A stretch of DNA of 22,627 bases from Ettlia oleoabundans (GCA_019693395.1 JAAMXP010000017.1:1-22627); one strand, 5' to 3'. Numbered from the stretch's first letter, positions 1-11,321 are shown. Notes: generated by a model not told the origin, from the sequence alone. A program made the numbers and translations.

Positions 1-26
1 CCCCCACCCACCCGCCCCACCTGCAG

Positions 27-3000
27 ATCGCCAACCAGGGCGATGCTCTGTTTGACGCCTCACCCTCGCCCGGCTTCCTCAAGTCCATCTTCCCCTGCCT
101 GCGTAAGGGCAACAGTGCCCATGGCGGCAGCATGGCCTGGGTGAAGCTCGTAGATGACGAGGGGCGGGTGGCGGGGCACGCTGTGCTGTCGGCACGCATT
201 AGTATGGCACTGTTGGATGCACAGGTGGGGCAACCATGGTTTATTGCTGACTGAGGCATTCCCTCCGCACATGCATGTAGTGGCAGTGGGCAGATTTCCG
301 GGCGCATGTGCCACGCTACTTGTTTCTGTTTTACTATGGTGTTCAAGTAGTCGGTTCGACAAGGCTGATGGGTTGCCTCTTGCGTGGGTGCCTGTGTACT
401 GAGCAACACAATCTGCTTTGCTTGGTGCTTGGCCGGCGCAGGGTCTGATGGGACCTCCCTCTCATGATTCGCGGCAGCGTGCTGCCACTGTTGGTGCCGT
501 GTCCGAGGACACCCAAACGCTGAGCATCAACCAGGCACAACGCTCCCTCTCCCCCCAACCAGTCCCAATGGCAGCGATGGCTATGATGCCCCCCATGGCT
601 TCGCCAATGCCACCCACAGCGGCGGCAGCATTCTCTGCAGCTACAGGGATGACGCCTGTCACTGGTGGCAAGGCACCTGCCACCGCTACTGGCGGGTACT
701 TGCAGGTAGGGGGTGGCGAGGATGTTTAAGTTGCGGGCTTGCTGTGCAACTGATAGCAGTCAGGAGGTGCGGCAGTTTTGCATCTTCAGGCTTGTGCAGA
801 AACCAGAACCTAGCAAGCGGACCGTGCCCAGGCTCTGCTATGTCCCGTCTGCTCTGTCATAGCTCTTTGGTCGTGTTGACTACGTGTTGACCAATGTTCT
901 TCTGTCTGGCTCGTCTGCCACCTGTGCCTGTCGATGTGCTGTTGCGGTGGTGCAGGTCAGCAGCCTGCAGGTGTATGCTGAGCTGCTGGAGGCGGCGTTG
1001 CGCACGGTGGGGTGTGGGCCGCGCAACCTGGCACTGCACGGCCCCTGGGTCTGGCTGCTGGAGCGCTTCTGCGCCTCATACGCAGTGGGTCGCAACTACG
1101 CGCGACTCTCCTACCTTAAGTGGGTGGTGCGCCCCGAGAACGCCACCCTCACCGCCGACTGTTTTGATGTGCTGCTGCGCGACATGGTGGCGCTGCAGCA
1201 GGCGGCGGGCGTGGAGGGGCTGTCTAGCGGGGAACTGGGGGTCCAGGCACAGGTGGGTGGCACGGCAGGATGGTGAGCAGGAGGGTTGCATGTGAGTTGC
1301 ACAATTGGCGGCGGCGTTGCACCAGCCCGCATGGAGCGGTGCTTGCAGCTGTCGGCAGCTGACGCCTCATCCCATGTTGCCCCTGACACGCTGACCTGCT
1401 GCTACATATTGCTGGGGAGTAGCGCTCTACATTGTTTGATGGCCTGATTGGCCTCTAAACTGCAGGTGTCTGCCCGCATTGAGGAGCTGCTCCACACTGC
1501 CTTTGAGAACTACTTCATGTTGAGCGAGGACACCGCCAGCGGCATGATGGATGGCGCGCTGGCGGTGCGGTCGGGTATACCTGCGGTGCTGCGACCCGCG
1601 GTGCAGCTGTTTGGTGAGGGGTGCTGCTCCGCTGCCTGGCTGGCTGCCTGTTTCTGGTCCTTACTGGCAGCAGGGCAAGACTGGTTGTTGAGTGTGCTTT
1701 TGGGGGTTCATTAGCGGCGGCATGCCCGTCAACAGCCAAAGCATTTGCAGTGCTCCTGCTTGCAAGCTGCTGAACAGACTGCTTGCATCACTCGATGCAT
1801 GGGTGCAGCCTTGGTGCGTGATGCCACCAACCCCGCGGACAAGGAGTGGCTGCAAGAGAGGTTCCGCGTTGCCGCCCGCAAGCGCTACCAGGCGCTTCTG
1901 ACAGCGGCAGAACTGCAGCGCCCGTCTTCGCCACGGCGGCAGGCTGACGGGCGTCACGGCCAGTTGGACAGCCCCGATGCTGTGGCTGCCTATGGTCGGC
2001 TTGAGGAGCTGTGCCGGGCCATCATGAATGAGCTGAGGGCTGATGATCAGATCCGGGATGCACGCGTCCTGCCCGCCTTTGTCAACCTGCCCGACATCAC
2101 AGCGCTGGAGTACGTTAATGTGAGCGCTGGGCAAGGGCGGGGGTGGGTGGGGTGGGGGTCTGGGCAACCTGCTCCGTCTGGTGGTTTTATGTGTTGGTGC
2201 GATTCCCGGTGCTTGGGATGGCCAAAGCCGCCCCAAGTGGCGCCTTGTTTTGCAATGCTGAGGTTTGAGTGCCGACTCCATTCTCCAAGCTACCTGACAC
2301 ATCTCTGGGCCCTGCTGCCCGCCTTTTGTGACTGTCAGGGCATCATCAAGCACCTGCGCAAGGTGCTAGGGCGCCACCCACCCCCCGCACCCACCGAGGC
2401 CGCCATCCGCTTGGTGGAGGCGGTGGGCAAGCTGCAGAACTTTGTGCACCGGTGAGAGCAAACCCCATCGTGGGGACACTGGGCTTGGGATGAGTTTGCA
2501 GATTGCCTGCCGACCTGTACTGATCCGTGCTGTCCACGCAAGTGACGTGCGTGAGCAGCTGCCTTGCCTGCCTTGGTTTGTCACCCTTCTCCCCGCCCCG
2601 CGTCTGAACACGCCCCCAACCCCCAAACCCCGCTTGCATGCCTGCCGCAGGCACAAGTATGCCGAGGCCAACAGCCGTTTAAACAACCGCGACATCTTTG
2701 GCCGCTTTGTGCTGGAGTGGGTCAACAGCAGCGCGGCGCAGCTCAGCCTGCGCTGCAGGCGCTTGGAGCAGGGTGCAGCGGGGCAGCATGGCTGGCAGGA
2801 GTTTGCCACAGACGGTGAGCACGGTAGCCACTCGTGCTACAGGACGGAGCACAGTTTTTTGCTGGTGTGCTTGCCAGTCACGACTTGGCACCACAGCCAC
2901 CTTGTCGGAGTCGCAAGCGTGTTGCTTGCCACTGTTGCTCCCTATGCGACCCCGCTCTTTGTTGAACTGCAACTCACCTTGCATTCCCTGGTGCTCTCCT

Positions 3001-5314
3001 GCTGCTGCTCAAATGTTGTGTGGTGCAGGCAAGAACAAGGTGGCCCACCTCGTGGAGGACATGCTGAATGCGGTACAGTCGGAGATGGGGCGGTACCAGC
3101 GCATCATCACGTACTGGCCCATGTACGGCCCGGACCTGGAGCGTGCTGTCACTGGGGCGCTGCGGGAGGCCACAATGGGGGTGTCGCGGCAGTGCGGCCT
3201 GGTGCAGATCAAGGTGGGGCGCTGCATGGCTGCAAGGGGGGTGAATAACTGGCTGCGCTGCGGGGTTGGCCAGGAGCGTGTGTGCATTGAGTTGTGCTGG
3301 ACTCCATGGTGATGCCGTACCTGGCCATGCTGCTGTGCTGGCAGCTTATCTAAAGGCCGCGCCATGTTGCCTTTGTATGCCCGCTGCTTTGGCCTAGCGC
3401 AGGAGGGCGGTCAGTCGCCGGAGCCGCTGGCCATCCAGCCCTACCGGGCCCAGCAGCGGCCGGGTGGCAGCGAGGCGGCCCAGCGTGCAGGACGTGCTGC
3501 CTGGCGCTGGGTGCAGCAGGCGGATGCAGATCGCGCGGTGGTGCCAGCCACCTACCGCGGCGCCCCCATGGTGCTGCAGCAGGGCATCAACCCCAACCAG
3601 GCGCTGCTGCTCAACAGCCTGCGCCGCCTGCTGGCGGTGTCGCCCCAGATGGAGCAGGAGCTTAAGCGCTGGTGCGCTGAGCCGCTGGCAGACTCACTGG
3701 CGGCGGGGCTCCGCGGGGCAACGGCAGCCAACGGCACGGCGCAGGAGCGGGGCGGCCCTGGTTCAACCGACCGGCGTCTGCAGCGTGAGGCGCCCAACCT
3801 GGGTGCCCAGTTTGCGCAGCTGGTGAAGGAGCTGCGCAGCGAGTACTTTGCCGCTATCACGCTGTGCGCTGAGCGCCTGGCGGCTGAGCTGGCCAAGATG
3901 CCCGCCACCTCCGTGGTGCAGCTGCTGCGCAGGGACGGGGTCTACGCATCCACAAACCAACTGTCGGCAGCGGTGAGCCAATCGGAAAGGGGGTAGCTGT
4001 GGCCTCAACATGCGTGCTTGGTCTGCCTGACTGGCTGGTTGCGTCTACGTGCAAGCAGTGCTGATGGGACGCATTGCACATCCCGTAAGGCACAGCACTG
4101 GAGTGGGGGTGCCCCCTCCCCTCCCTCCCTTTTCCCTCCCGTGACCTTCGCTGCCCCTTGTCAGTGCCTGACCTCACCTGACCCGACTCGGCCCCCATTG
4201 AGCGTGCCCGCAGCTGATGCACATCATGGAGGAGGTTGAGAAGCTGCTGCACTGGCTGAGCAACGTGCTGGACAACCGCGTGTTTGTGGCGCTGACGCGC
4301 GGCCTGTGGGACCTCACCTCCAAGGACGTGCTGGATTACACCGAGGACCTGAGGGAGGGGCGCGGAGGGCAGAGGGTGCGTGCCTCACTTACTGCCTGCA
4401 CATGGGGATGGGCGGGCTGGTGCACAAGGGTGTGGGTGCGTCGCGTGGGTTGGTGGTGGTGGTGTGGGTGGGGGGGGGGGCGAACGGGGGTGTGAGGTGC
4501 CTGATGTATTTGTCGCATCTGGGTGCTGGCAGTGCAGGGTGCTGCAGCAGGTGGCGGGGGTGTGCGTGGATTGGACTGGTACCATTGGGGTGCCGGTGCT
4601 GTCAAAGCCGCATACTACAGTGGGCACCAGCACTTGGTGTATCTAGCATTGCCAGCACAGGCTGGGCAACGAGGTTCAACGCCCACCCTGCCTTGCTCGC
4701 GCCTGGGCCTGCAGGATGCGTGGCGTGGGCGTCAGAGCGCCGCCACCACCCTGGCCCACATGGACAGCTTCTTCAAGACCGTGCTCACCAGCTCCATGGG
4801 CAACGACCTGCAGGTGGGGTGGGGAGCGCTGGATGGGTGGGTGGGTGGGCTGGCTGGGAGGACGGTAGAGATAGAGGTGGTGGTGGTGTTGAAGAGGCCT
4901 GAGCTTGTCAGCAGGCTGCAGCAACTAATCTCTCTCAAGCTCACACAACGGCCCATCTGTAGTCACCACCCACCCACCTGCCCACCCACCTTCTTCTACC
5001 CGCAGAACAAGGACCTGGCGCTGCCGCAGCACTCTGACCGCGCCCACAAGTTGCTGGCAGACAACGACACAACCGTGCACATGTCGTACGACGTGAGTGG
5101 GAGGAGGGCAGGCCTGGGGTTTACTTTAGAGGCTAAGAACAGGCCGCAAACTGGGCACAAGCGGCACTTGATTGCTGGCTGTTGCAGTGCCTGCCTGCCT
5201 GCTGTGATTCCTTGCTGCTGTGTGGTGAACCGGAGATGAGTTCTGTTGTGTGCATGGGGTGAGCGACATGCCATGCTGCATCCCGTGTCGCCCTGTTGAT
5301 TGCAGGTGTACTAG
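27..5314 (+). CDS. Munc13-like protein (C2 tail + MUN/MHD domain), 5' end missing
   Basis: Spliced gene, open at the left edge. Exons: 27-224, 442-705, 956-1252, 1466-1613, 1809-2119, 2339-2451, 2651-2814, 3029-3213, 3403-3972, 4214-4375, 4715-4813, 5006-5092, 5306-5314 (stop TAG). They join in phase to 868 residues. Residues 1-66 read like the end of a C2 domain (AWVKLVDDEGRVAGHAVLSA). Residues 67-154 are a Met/Ala/Pro-rich low-complexity linker. The rest is mainly helical; residues 751-866 (DNRVFVALTRGLWDL, then LAHMDSFFKTVL) resemble the MHD2 part of the MUN domain. Known for the family: Munc13/Unc13 proteins open syntaxin and prime vesicles for SNARE fusion at the plasma membrane; plant relatives act in exocytosis. 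Inferred here: a cytosolic secretion factor. No second C2 domain follows MHD2. Exon 2 is flanked by phase-0 introns and could be skipped without a frameshift. Family call fairly sure, exact subfamily not. Confidence 0.75.
4835..4849 (+). other. Intronic G-quadruplex motif (GGGT)3GGG
   Basis: Four GGG runs separated by single T residues, on the sense strand just inside the intron after the exon ending at 4813. This is the textbook parallel quadruplex pattern. Folding in RNA is inference. Confidence 0.6.
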
Positions 5315-5732
5315 GGGGGCGAGGCTGGCTTGGGGTAATAGGCAGGCAGACAGGCAGACATAAACCTCCCAGAATTTGCACCGCTATACAACAGGTTGAC
5401 TAGGACAGGCCCACATGCATTGACCACTTGCTTCTCTGCCCTGACTGGCGCATTTTCATGGCTGCGCCGACATGAGTGCCATTCTCTGCTGTTGCTTTGT
5501 GTCCCACCAATTTGAACCACTGTTGCTCTACAGCCATGTATGAAGCCAATGCGTAAGCATGCGCTGTAAAAAACACAAGGCAACTACAGTATAGCAGTGC
5601 TGCCAAATGCTGGAAGCAGGCCTTAATCAAATGAGTTAGCAAGCAAAGCCTAAGAATGGAGCATACAAGCGGGCCACCAAAACACTGGGAAGCACACGAG
5701 AGACCCACTAGCAAGCACGCACAAGGCACGCA
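5315..5732. other. Convergent intergenic region, shared 3' ends
   Basis: 418 bp between the stop of the Munc13-like gene and the stop of the capping-enzyme gene on the other strand. It should hold both 3' untranslated regions. It contains a short CAGGCAGA-type repeat near 5340-5360 and one TGTAA on the plus strand at 5565-5569. I see no TGTAA on the minus strand, so the capping-enzyme 3' end is not defined. No ORF here has family resemblance. Confidence 0.6.
5565..5569 (+). terminator. Polyadenylation signal TGTAA for the Munc13-like gene
   Basis: TGTAA, the usual green-algal nuclear polyadenylation signal, lies 251 nt after the stop codon and is followed directly by an A-rich stretch. It is the only copy I see in this 3' region. 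Confidence 0.6.
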
Positions 5733-8700
5733 TCACCCGACTGGTCCAGGCTGCGGAGGATGCGGTTGCTGCTGAGGCTGCTGCTGTGACTGCTGAGGCT
5801 GCTGCTGCTGGGGCTGTCCCTGCTGATGTGGGGGCTGTGGTTGCTGCTGCTGCTGGTGCGGCAGGCGCCCACAGTCCTCATTGTATAGCGGCAGCTGCAG
5901 CGCCTCATCAATGTACTGCAGCAGCTCCTCCTCCTCAATCTTGTCCTGCACCCACACTGGCTTACAGAAACTACTGGACAGCTTGGGGGACAACACCTGA
6001 ACAAGAGTCTTCTCACAGGAACCGGCACAGGAGGTGACGCGGACGAGTGGGTGCACAGGCAGGACAGGGCAAGCCAGGTTGCATGCATAAAACTGCCTAT
6101 TGTCACAGCAAGGCACAATGATTGCTACCGGGGGGTGGCATCCCCTCACGGCGCACATTCCAACGGAGTGATCATGCACACGCATCGAAGCAGGCATCAA
6201 AGCAAGTACCAAGCAGGCAGGAAACCCTGCTGCCACCCTACCACACGCTTACCTGTATGCTGCGCCACACCGACTCAAACACGTGGTAAGCATTGGCCAG
6301 GTCCTTGTCCTTGCGTTCACGCATGAAGATCCACACCTGCAGCAAGGCAGCAGGCAGGAATGGGGCGGAGCGCAGGACAACAGTACACTCATACATGACC
6401 GCTCAGCAGCTGGCAGGGAACTGATGATGGCGGTGGGCACGAAAACGGCGCATACATCCCTGCCCAGCCAGCCACCTGCCCATGCATGCGCCCACCTGTG
6501 CCTCAGGGTCCCAGGAGCACTCTATGATGTGCATGTCATAAATGGAGGGATCCACGCCTTCCGGGAACGCCACACGTGCGCCTGCAACGGCAAGGAACAA
6601 AGCCCGATTGAAGAGCGAGTGAGTGGGCATCTGATGGGCACGCCTGCGAGCGAAGCAGATGGGTGGGCTGTGCGGGGCCTCAACTCAGAGCCACTGCCAC
6701 AACCCTCATGGGGCAGGCAGGGCTGCCAGGTAATGGCCACCACTGGTTGCTTTGGGCTACCTACGACTCCCTGCCGCGCCAGAGAATTGTCAGCAGCGGC
6801 ACGGATTTGACTGGAGCCGGAACAAGCAGGAGACATGAGGACCCGCCAGGCTTTGATGATGCAGTAACACGCTGCCGGGGCGTGCAGGGCAGGCTGGCCG
6901 CAATTTCGTGCCATGTACTGGGGCTGCAGAGGCAGGACGCGGGGGCTGACCCGGCAGGGGTCGGTATCCACGGTGTGTCCCTGGTGGCGGCGGCTTGCGC
7001 GTCTCCAGCAGCTCCAGCAGCATCCCCTCCTGCGGGTGTATGCGCAGCCGGAAGTCCGCGCTGTTTAAGTTGGCGTACTTCCACTTGAGCAGCTCGTGGC
7101 AGGTGCCAGGCACGTACGGGTCCTGCACCACAGCAGGGGAGTGCGGTGGTGGTGGTGGTGAAGTATGCCATGAAACAGCTTAGCCCAGGGCAAAACATGC
7201 TGAAACAAATTAGCCCGCAGGCATGCAGAGGCGTATGGCGCCCTGGGCAGTGTGTAGCATGGGGGAGGCATGCATGCACCAGAGCAGTGGCTGTGCACCT
7301 GCGCCCCCTGGAATATGAGGCCATCAGTCTCGTGTGTCAGATTCTGAGAGAAGCCATACACCACCTTGCGTGCCTGCGCCAGCGGCCAGAAGTCCTTGCG
7401 CCGCACGCTGAAGGCCTCCTGTAAACACATTGTGAGTGCGGCGGTGCTGGTATGCTGGGTGGGTGGGTTTTGGTTGGGATGGGGCTGGGGGGGGGGTCGG
7501 CCCAGCTCAGAAGCGAAATAGACACAGCAGACTTCATCCTCACCACCTCTTGTAAGCGACACTGACAAGAGCCACTGCAATGTGCTTGTCAGTTAGATAA
7601 TGATGATCACTCGAGCACTACTAGAGCACCCAGTTCTTTCAGTGGCATAGGTTCAGCTGCAGCGGTGGGAGCAATGGAGCAAATCGCAGCAGCACCACCA
7701 CCACCATCTGCAGCCCAGCTCACTGCCGACTCACCTTCTCGTATTGGTAGGGGAACTGCCACTTGCCGCTGGCAATCTGGTGACGCTCCACCCTGCGCGG
7801 TTCAATCACAAACTCCTTTATCAACTTCCACCGCTCCTGCACAACAGGAAGGGCAGACCAGGGGCGCAACGATAGATAAGTAAGGGGGGGTTGGTGCCCA
7901 AGAGACATTGCTGCAAGCGAGCACAATAATGTGGGGCTGGGCGCCCCGGCAACCAGCCCTGCTGTACATTCTCAGGTCTATGCCTACCGCACAACCGATT
8001 TGCCAACCTGGCTCCCAAAACAGAACAGGTGAATTGCACTGCACCTTGGCTAGTTTGAACCCATCCCACTCCCCACATGATAACCATGACCTGGCAGGTG
8101 CAACGCCTCAACTACACACCATGCCCTGTGCCGCCCGCCTCCTGGTGGCACCCACCCACCTTCCAGGGCATGTGCACCACGGGCTGACCATTGAGCATGA
8201 CCATGTCGTAGGCCAGGAAGCGGCGCAGCTTGCGGCCCTCCTCCAGAACCTCGTCCACAATCATCTCGCCGTCCAGCACGGTCTGCGGGATTTTGGGCAT
8301 GGAGGGGGAGGCACGAGGACAGCTGGAGAAGGAAGGCCCCTTGCGACGCATACCCCAAAATCAACACAGTTCAACTGATGGGAGCAATTGAATGCTCACT
8401 TGAGGGCAACGGGGCTGCCCGTGCATGGCAAGGCATGGAACTGGTTTGAAGCGCAGGAATTGAATGCCCGTTAAGCGCCAGCATACAAAACTGGGCAGTT
8501 TTTTTGGGCATCCATGCAGGCACAGCCCGGCAGGCACGGGCAGGCAGGCAGGCACAGGCAGGCATGCATGCTCACCCAGTGGTGCATGGGCCCCACGGGC
8601 CCCTTGAGCTGCTGGCCGGGCTGGTGTGGTGTGGGCCACCGCATCTGCACGCGTGTGATGGAAAACTTTCGGTCCACCAGGTAGGTGCCCCAGCGCAGCA

Positions 8701-10944
8701 GGATCACCATGTAGCGTGTGCCGTCCGCCTTCCACGTCACCCTGCCGGTTGGGGAGGCAGGACGGCAGAGAAAGGAGGCATGTGAGGTAGCCAGTGGGAT
8801 GGATGCAGCTTCTTGCAGTCACCAAGCTCAGCAGCACTCACCAACATTAGGCTGGGCAGTCAGTGAGCAGCATGATGGCAGGGCATGTGAGGCATGGCAC
8901 TGTGTCAAGCAGGCTGATTGCACCACAGCAGCAGCAGCAGGCACCAGTAGGGCCGCTCCCTGAGCAGGCTGATGTTTGAGGCATCCAGGCTGACAGGCTG
9001 TGAGCCGGGCAGCCAGAGCCTGCGTCGGTTGTCGTCGGGTCCCAGTATTGCGTCCATCAGCCGCTGCTGCAGCATGTGAGCCTCAGGCACATCCACCTGC
9101 ACCATCAGCGACACAGTGGACAGGGCTGTGGGCGGCCAGCAAACCATCGGAATCAGGCGGGATGGGGCTGTTGCCAGCCAGAAGAGGGGAACGCAGCATG
9201 CAACCCTGTGCAAGATTTGAGGGCAGCCACAACAGCCCACTAAAACACAGTGCCACTGCACCTCAGAACAATGCAGACTAGGGGGCACAGCCGCCCAACA
9301 AGCTGCTGCTGCAACCCAGCCATCTACCGAGCGTACTCCCCGGCCAATTACGCACGATTGTCCATCCACTCACCCCTTCCCCAATCCTGTCATCATGCTT
9401 GATTTCCTCCTCCTCATCCACCCCATCGTCCTGCACTTCCTCGTGCTCCGGCGAGTCCCCCGCCTTCCAGGGAGGCTGCTTGGGAAAGGGGAAGCCGCTG
9501 GGCAGCCGCTCGTGGTAGTACTTGAACAGCTCCCTGCACGCAAACCACATGTGCGCTGTCAACCAGCGTGGGACAGATGAGGACCAGAAGGGAATAGCAG
9601 GCAAATACTGCAGGAAACCACTGGAAGCCAGAGGCGGAGGCAGCAGCAGCTGGGCGGCTAAGCGTATGCGAATTATTGAGGCATCACATGAACTCCAGCC
9701 AGCCATGACGCTGGCTCACCCAAGCACATGTATGCAGGCAGCGCCCTGTTCCGGCCACACACTTGATGTAGTAGTGCTTGTAGATGCCCGGCGGGCGGTT
9801 CTTTGAGAATGCTTGGAGCGCCTTTGTGAGGTTGTAGTTCCTGACGCGGGCCAGGAAGGACACAATCATGTACCCGGTGCGGTTGAAGCCGTGTGTGCAG
9901 TGTATGAGCACCATGCCATGCGGGGACTGCTGCAGGTAGTTGTACACCTCCCAACACATGTCGCTCACGTTCTCAGGCTGTGGTGCCTGACCGCGGCCTT
10001 GGCAAGGAATCTGCAGGCGCACGGCCACCGCATTGCAAGGGGAAGTGACTAGGATGGGCAGGCATGCAATGCTGACCATAGGCATGTCCAGTGCATGCTC
10101 TTGTCAGGGTGCAGCAACTGGCGACATCACCAACAGTTCCGTGGAGCAAAGACCGAGCTGCTTATCAAAGGTAGCATTGTATCTATACTGACAGAAACCA
10201 CAGGTCGTGCAACTCTGAATTCAGTAACAACAGCACACACATGTGCGCAATAGGACTGCCCAACCGGTTTGTCACCTGCAGCCCGGCTGCCCCCCCCCCG
10301 CCCCCCGCCCCCCGGCCTCGCCGAGGTTTGGCTTACCTTGATGTACTGCACCCCCAGTTCCTGCCAGCGCCGTGCGTCATAGTAGCGGGAGCTTTTTGTG
10401 AGGTCAATGACCAGCCCCACTTCAACCGGCACCTTGGCAAGCTCAGGCTGCGGCAGCTGGCCACCGGGCCCAGGCCGCGCGTCCGCTGGTGGCTGCACCC
10501 ACACATCATGCGTCATGCCCTTCACCATGTCTCGCGCACGTGCCACCGCGTCATCAATTGTGAAGCGGCGGTGGGGCGCGATGAATCCCTCATAGCGAGC
10601 ACCCAGCGGCACCTTCATAGGTATGAAGCGGTCCACAGGGCGCCCCATGCTGGGGCATTCTTGCCAGCCCCGTGGGATGCCCGAGTCGTCCATCTCATCG
10701 TCATTCTCATCCTGTGCCCCAGCCCCAGAAGCTTCCCCCTGCAGGCATGCAAGATGCTGGGCTGGCAAGCGGGAGAGGTGCGGGCGACAGATCGGCGCCG
10801 GCGGTGGCGTTCCACCAGCTGACATGAACGCGCTGTAGGCGGGTGATAACCTGGATGTGAGAACAACATCCCGACCTGCAGTTGCTCAAGCGCAGCCCGC
10901 TTGGCCTCCCCCTCCGCGGGCCCCTCGTGGGCTCGCTTTGGCAT
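5733..10944 (-). CDS. RNGTT: Bifunctional mRNA-capping enzyme (RNA triphosphatase + guanylyltransferase)
   Basis: Complete 13-exon gene: 10944-10876, 10738-10337, 10010-9763, 9533-9374, 9096-8945, 8741-8576, 8282-8160, 7836-7735, 7418-7299, 7122-6951, 6581-6496, 6336-6253, 5945-5733; 698 residues. Residues about 60-245 form the cysteine-phosphatase-type RNA 5'-triphosphatase with HCTHGFNRTG (Cys195, Arg201). An acidic linker follows (about 260-290). The guanylyltransferase shows motif I KADGTR (Lys348, the expected GMP-accepting lysine), motif III DGE (403-405), motif IV TDGLIF (505-510), motif V LLKWKY (525-530), and RERKDK (606-611) resembling motif VI. Known role: removes the 5' gamma-phosphate of nascent RNA polymerase II transcripts and adds GMP, in the nucleus. 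The last ~45 residues are Gln/Pro-rich. Start: first ATG of the open frame. Weakest joins: the acceptor at 9097 and the GTCAGC donor at 6950. The symbol is the human ortholog's name. Confidence 0.93.
5761..5858 (-). repeat. CAG-rich low-complexity tract coding Gln/Pro tail
   Basis: On the minus strand this is an imperfect run of CAG/CAA with Pro, Ser and Gly interruptions, coding a Gln/Pro-rich C-terminus of the capping enzyme. It lies beyond the conserved guanylyltransferase core and looks expanded by trinucleotide slippage. Confidence 0.75.
10290..10313 (-). other. G-run tract close to a 5' splice site in the capping-enzyme gene
   Basis: Runs of 6, 6 and 10 G on the minus (sense) strand, split by single C residues, start about 23 nt inside the intron that begins at 10336. 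Runs this long could supply four G triplets for a quadruplex. G-runs near donors act as splicing enhancers in other eukaryotes; here that is inference. Confidence 0.5.
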
Positions 10945-11321
10945 TAGCCCCACTCGCCCTCAAGAGGCTTTCATCCGAACTACAGGGTTTGGATCAAAAT
11001 GGACAAGGTAAGACGAGAAACAACCAAAGAGGCACTGATCGAGCCTGCTGCTGGCAGTCGCTTTGTTGGTAAATCACCGTTTAAGCTGCACTGCTAGTGT
11101 TACTTGCACAGTGTTTCCAGGCTAACAAGGACTGGTGCCTGGGTGGATCCAGCTAGGACTTGACACAGCTGACGGAAACATATTGCAGAGCTTTCCTGAG
11201 GGTCCCAAGCTGATTGCTGCTGAGAGTGGGTCGTGCCTCCCACCGTCGTATCGCATGCATGTCATGCGTTGAACCGGGTTAAGTCGGGGGAGCACCGTGC
11301 TCGGTGTTAGGCATTAGAGCA
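10945..11321. promoter_or_regulatory. Divergent intergenic region, candidate shared promoter
   Basis: 377 bp between the ATG of the capping enzyme (minus strand) and the ATG of the Nop4/RBM28-like gene (plus strand). Both promoters and 5' leaders must fit here, or overlap it, unless a non-coding first exon lies further away. I see no clear TATA box. Two very short ATG-started frames lie at 11255-11272 and 11259-11282, ahead of the plus-strand gene. Confidence 0.55.

Noticed and set aside
1661..2353. 230-codon open frame on the minus strand
   Set aside because: Lies opposite two exons and an intron of the Munc13-like gene; no recognisable domain.
4523..5239. 238-codon plus-strand open frame over the last introns of the Munc13-like gene
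   Set aside because: It reads through two introns with good donors and acceptors and goes out of conserved sequence between them; only the parts matching exons 11 and 12 are real.
8518..8572. GGCA-rich imperfect tandem repeat resembling a short array
   Set aside because: Simple low-complexity intron sequence with no regular spacers, so not a CRISPR array or mobile element.
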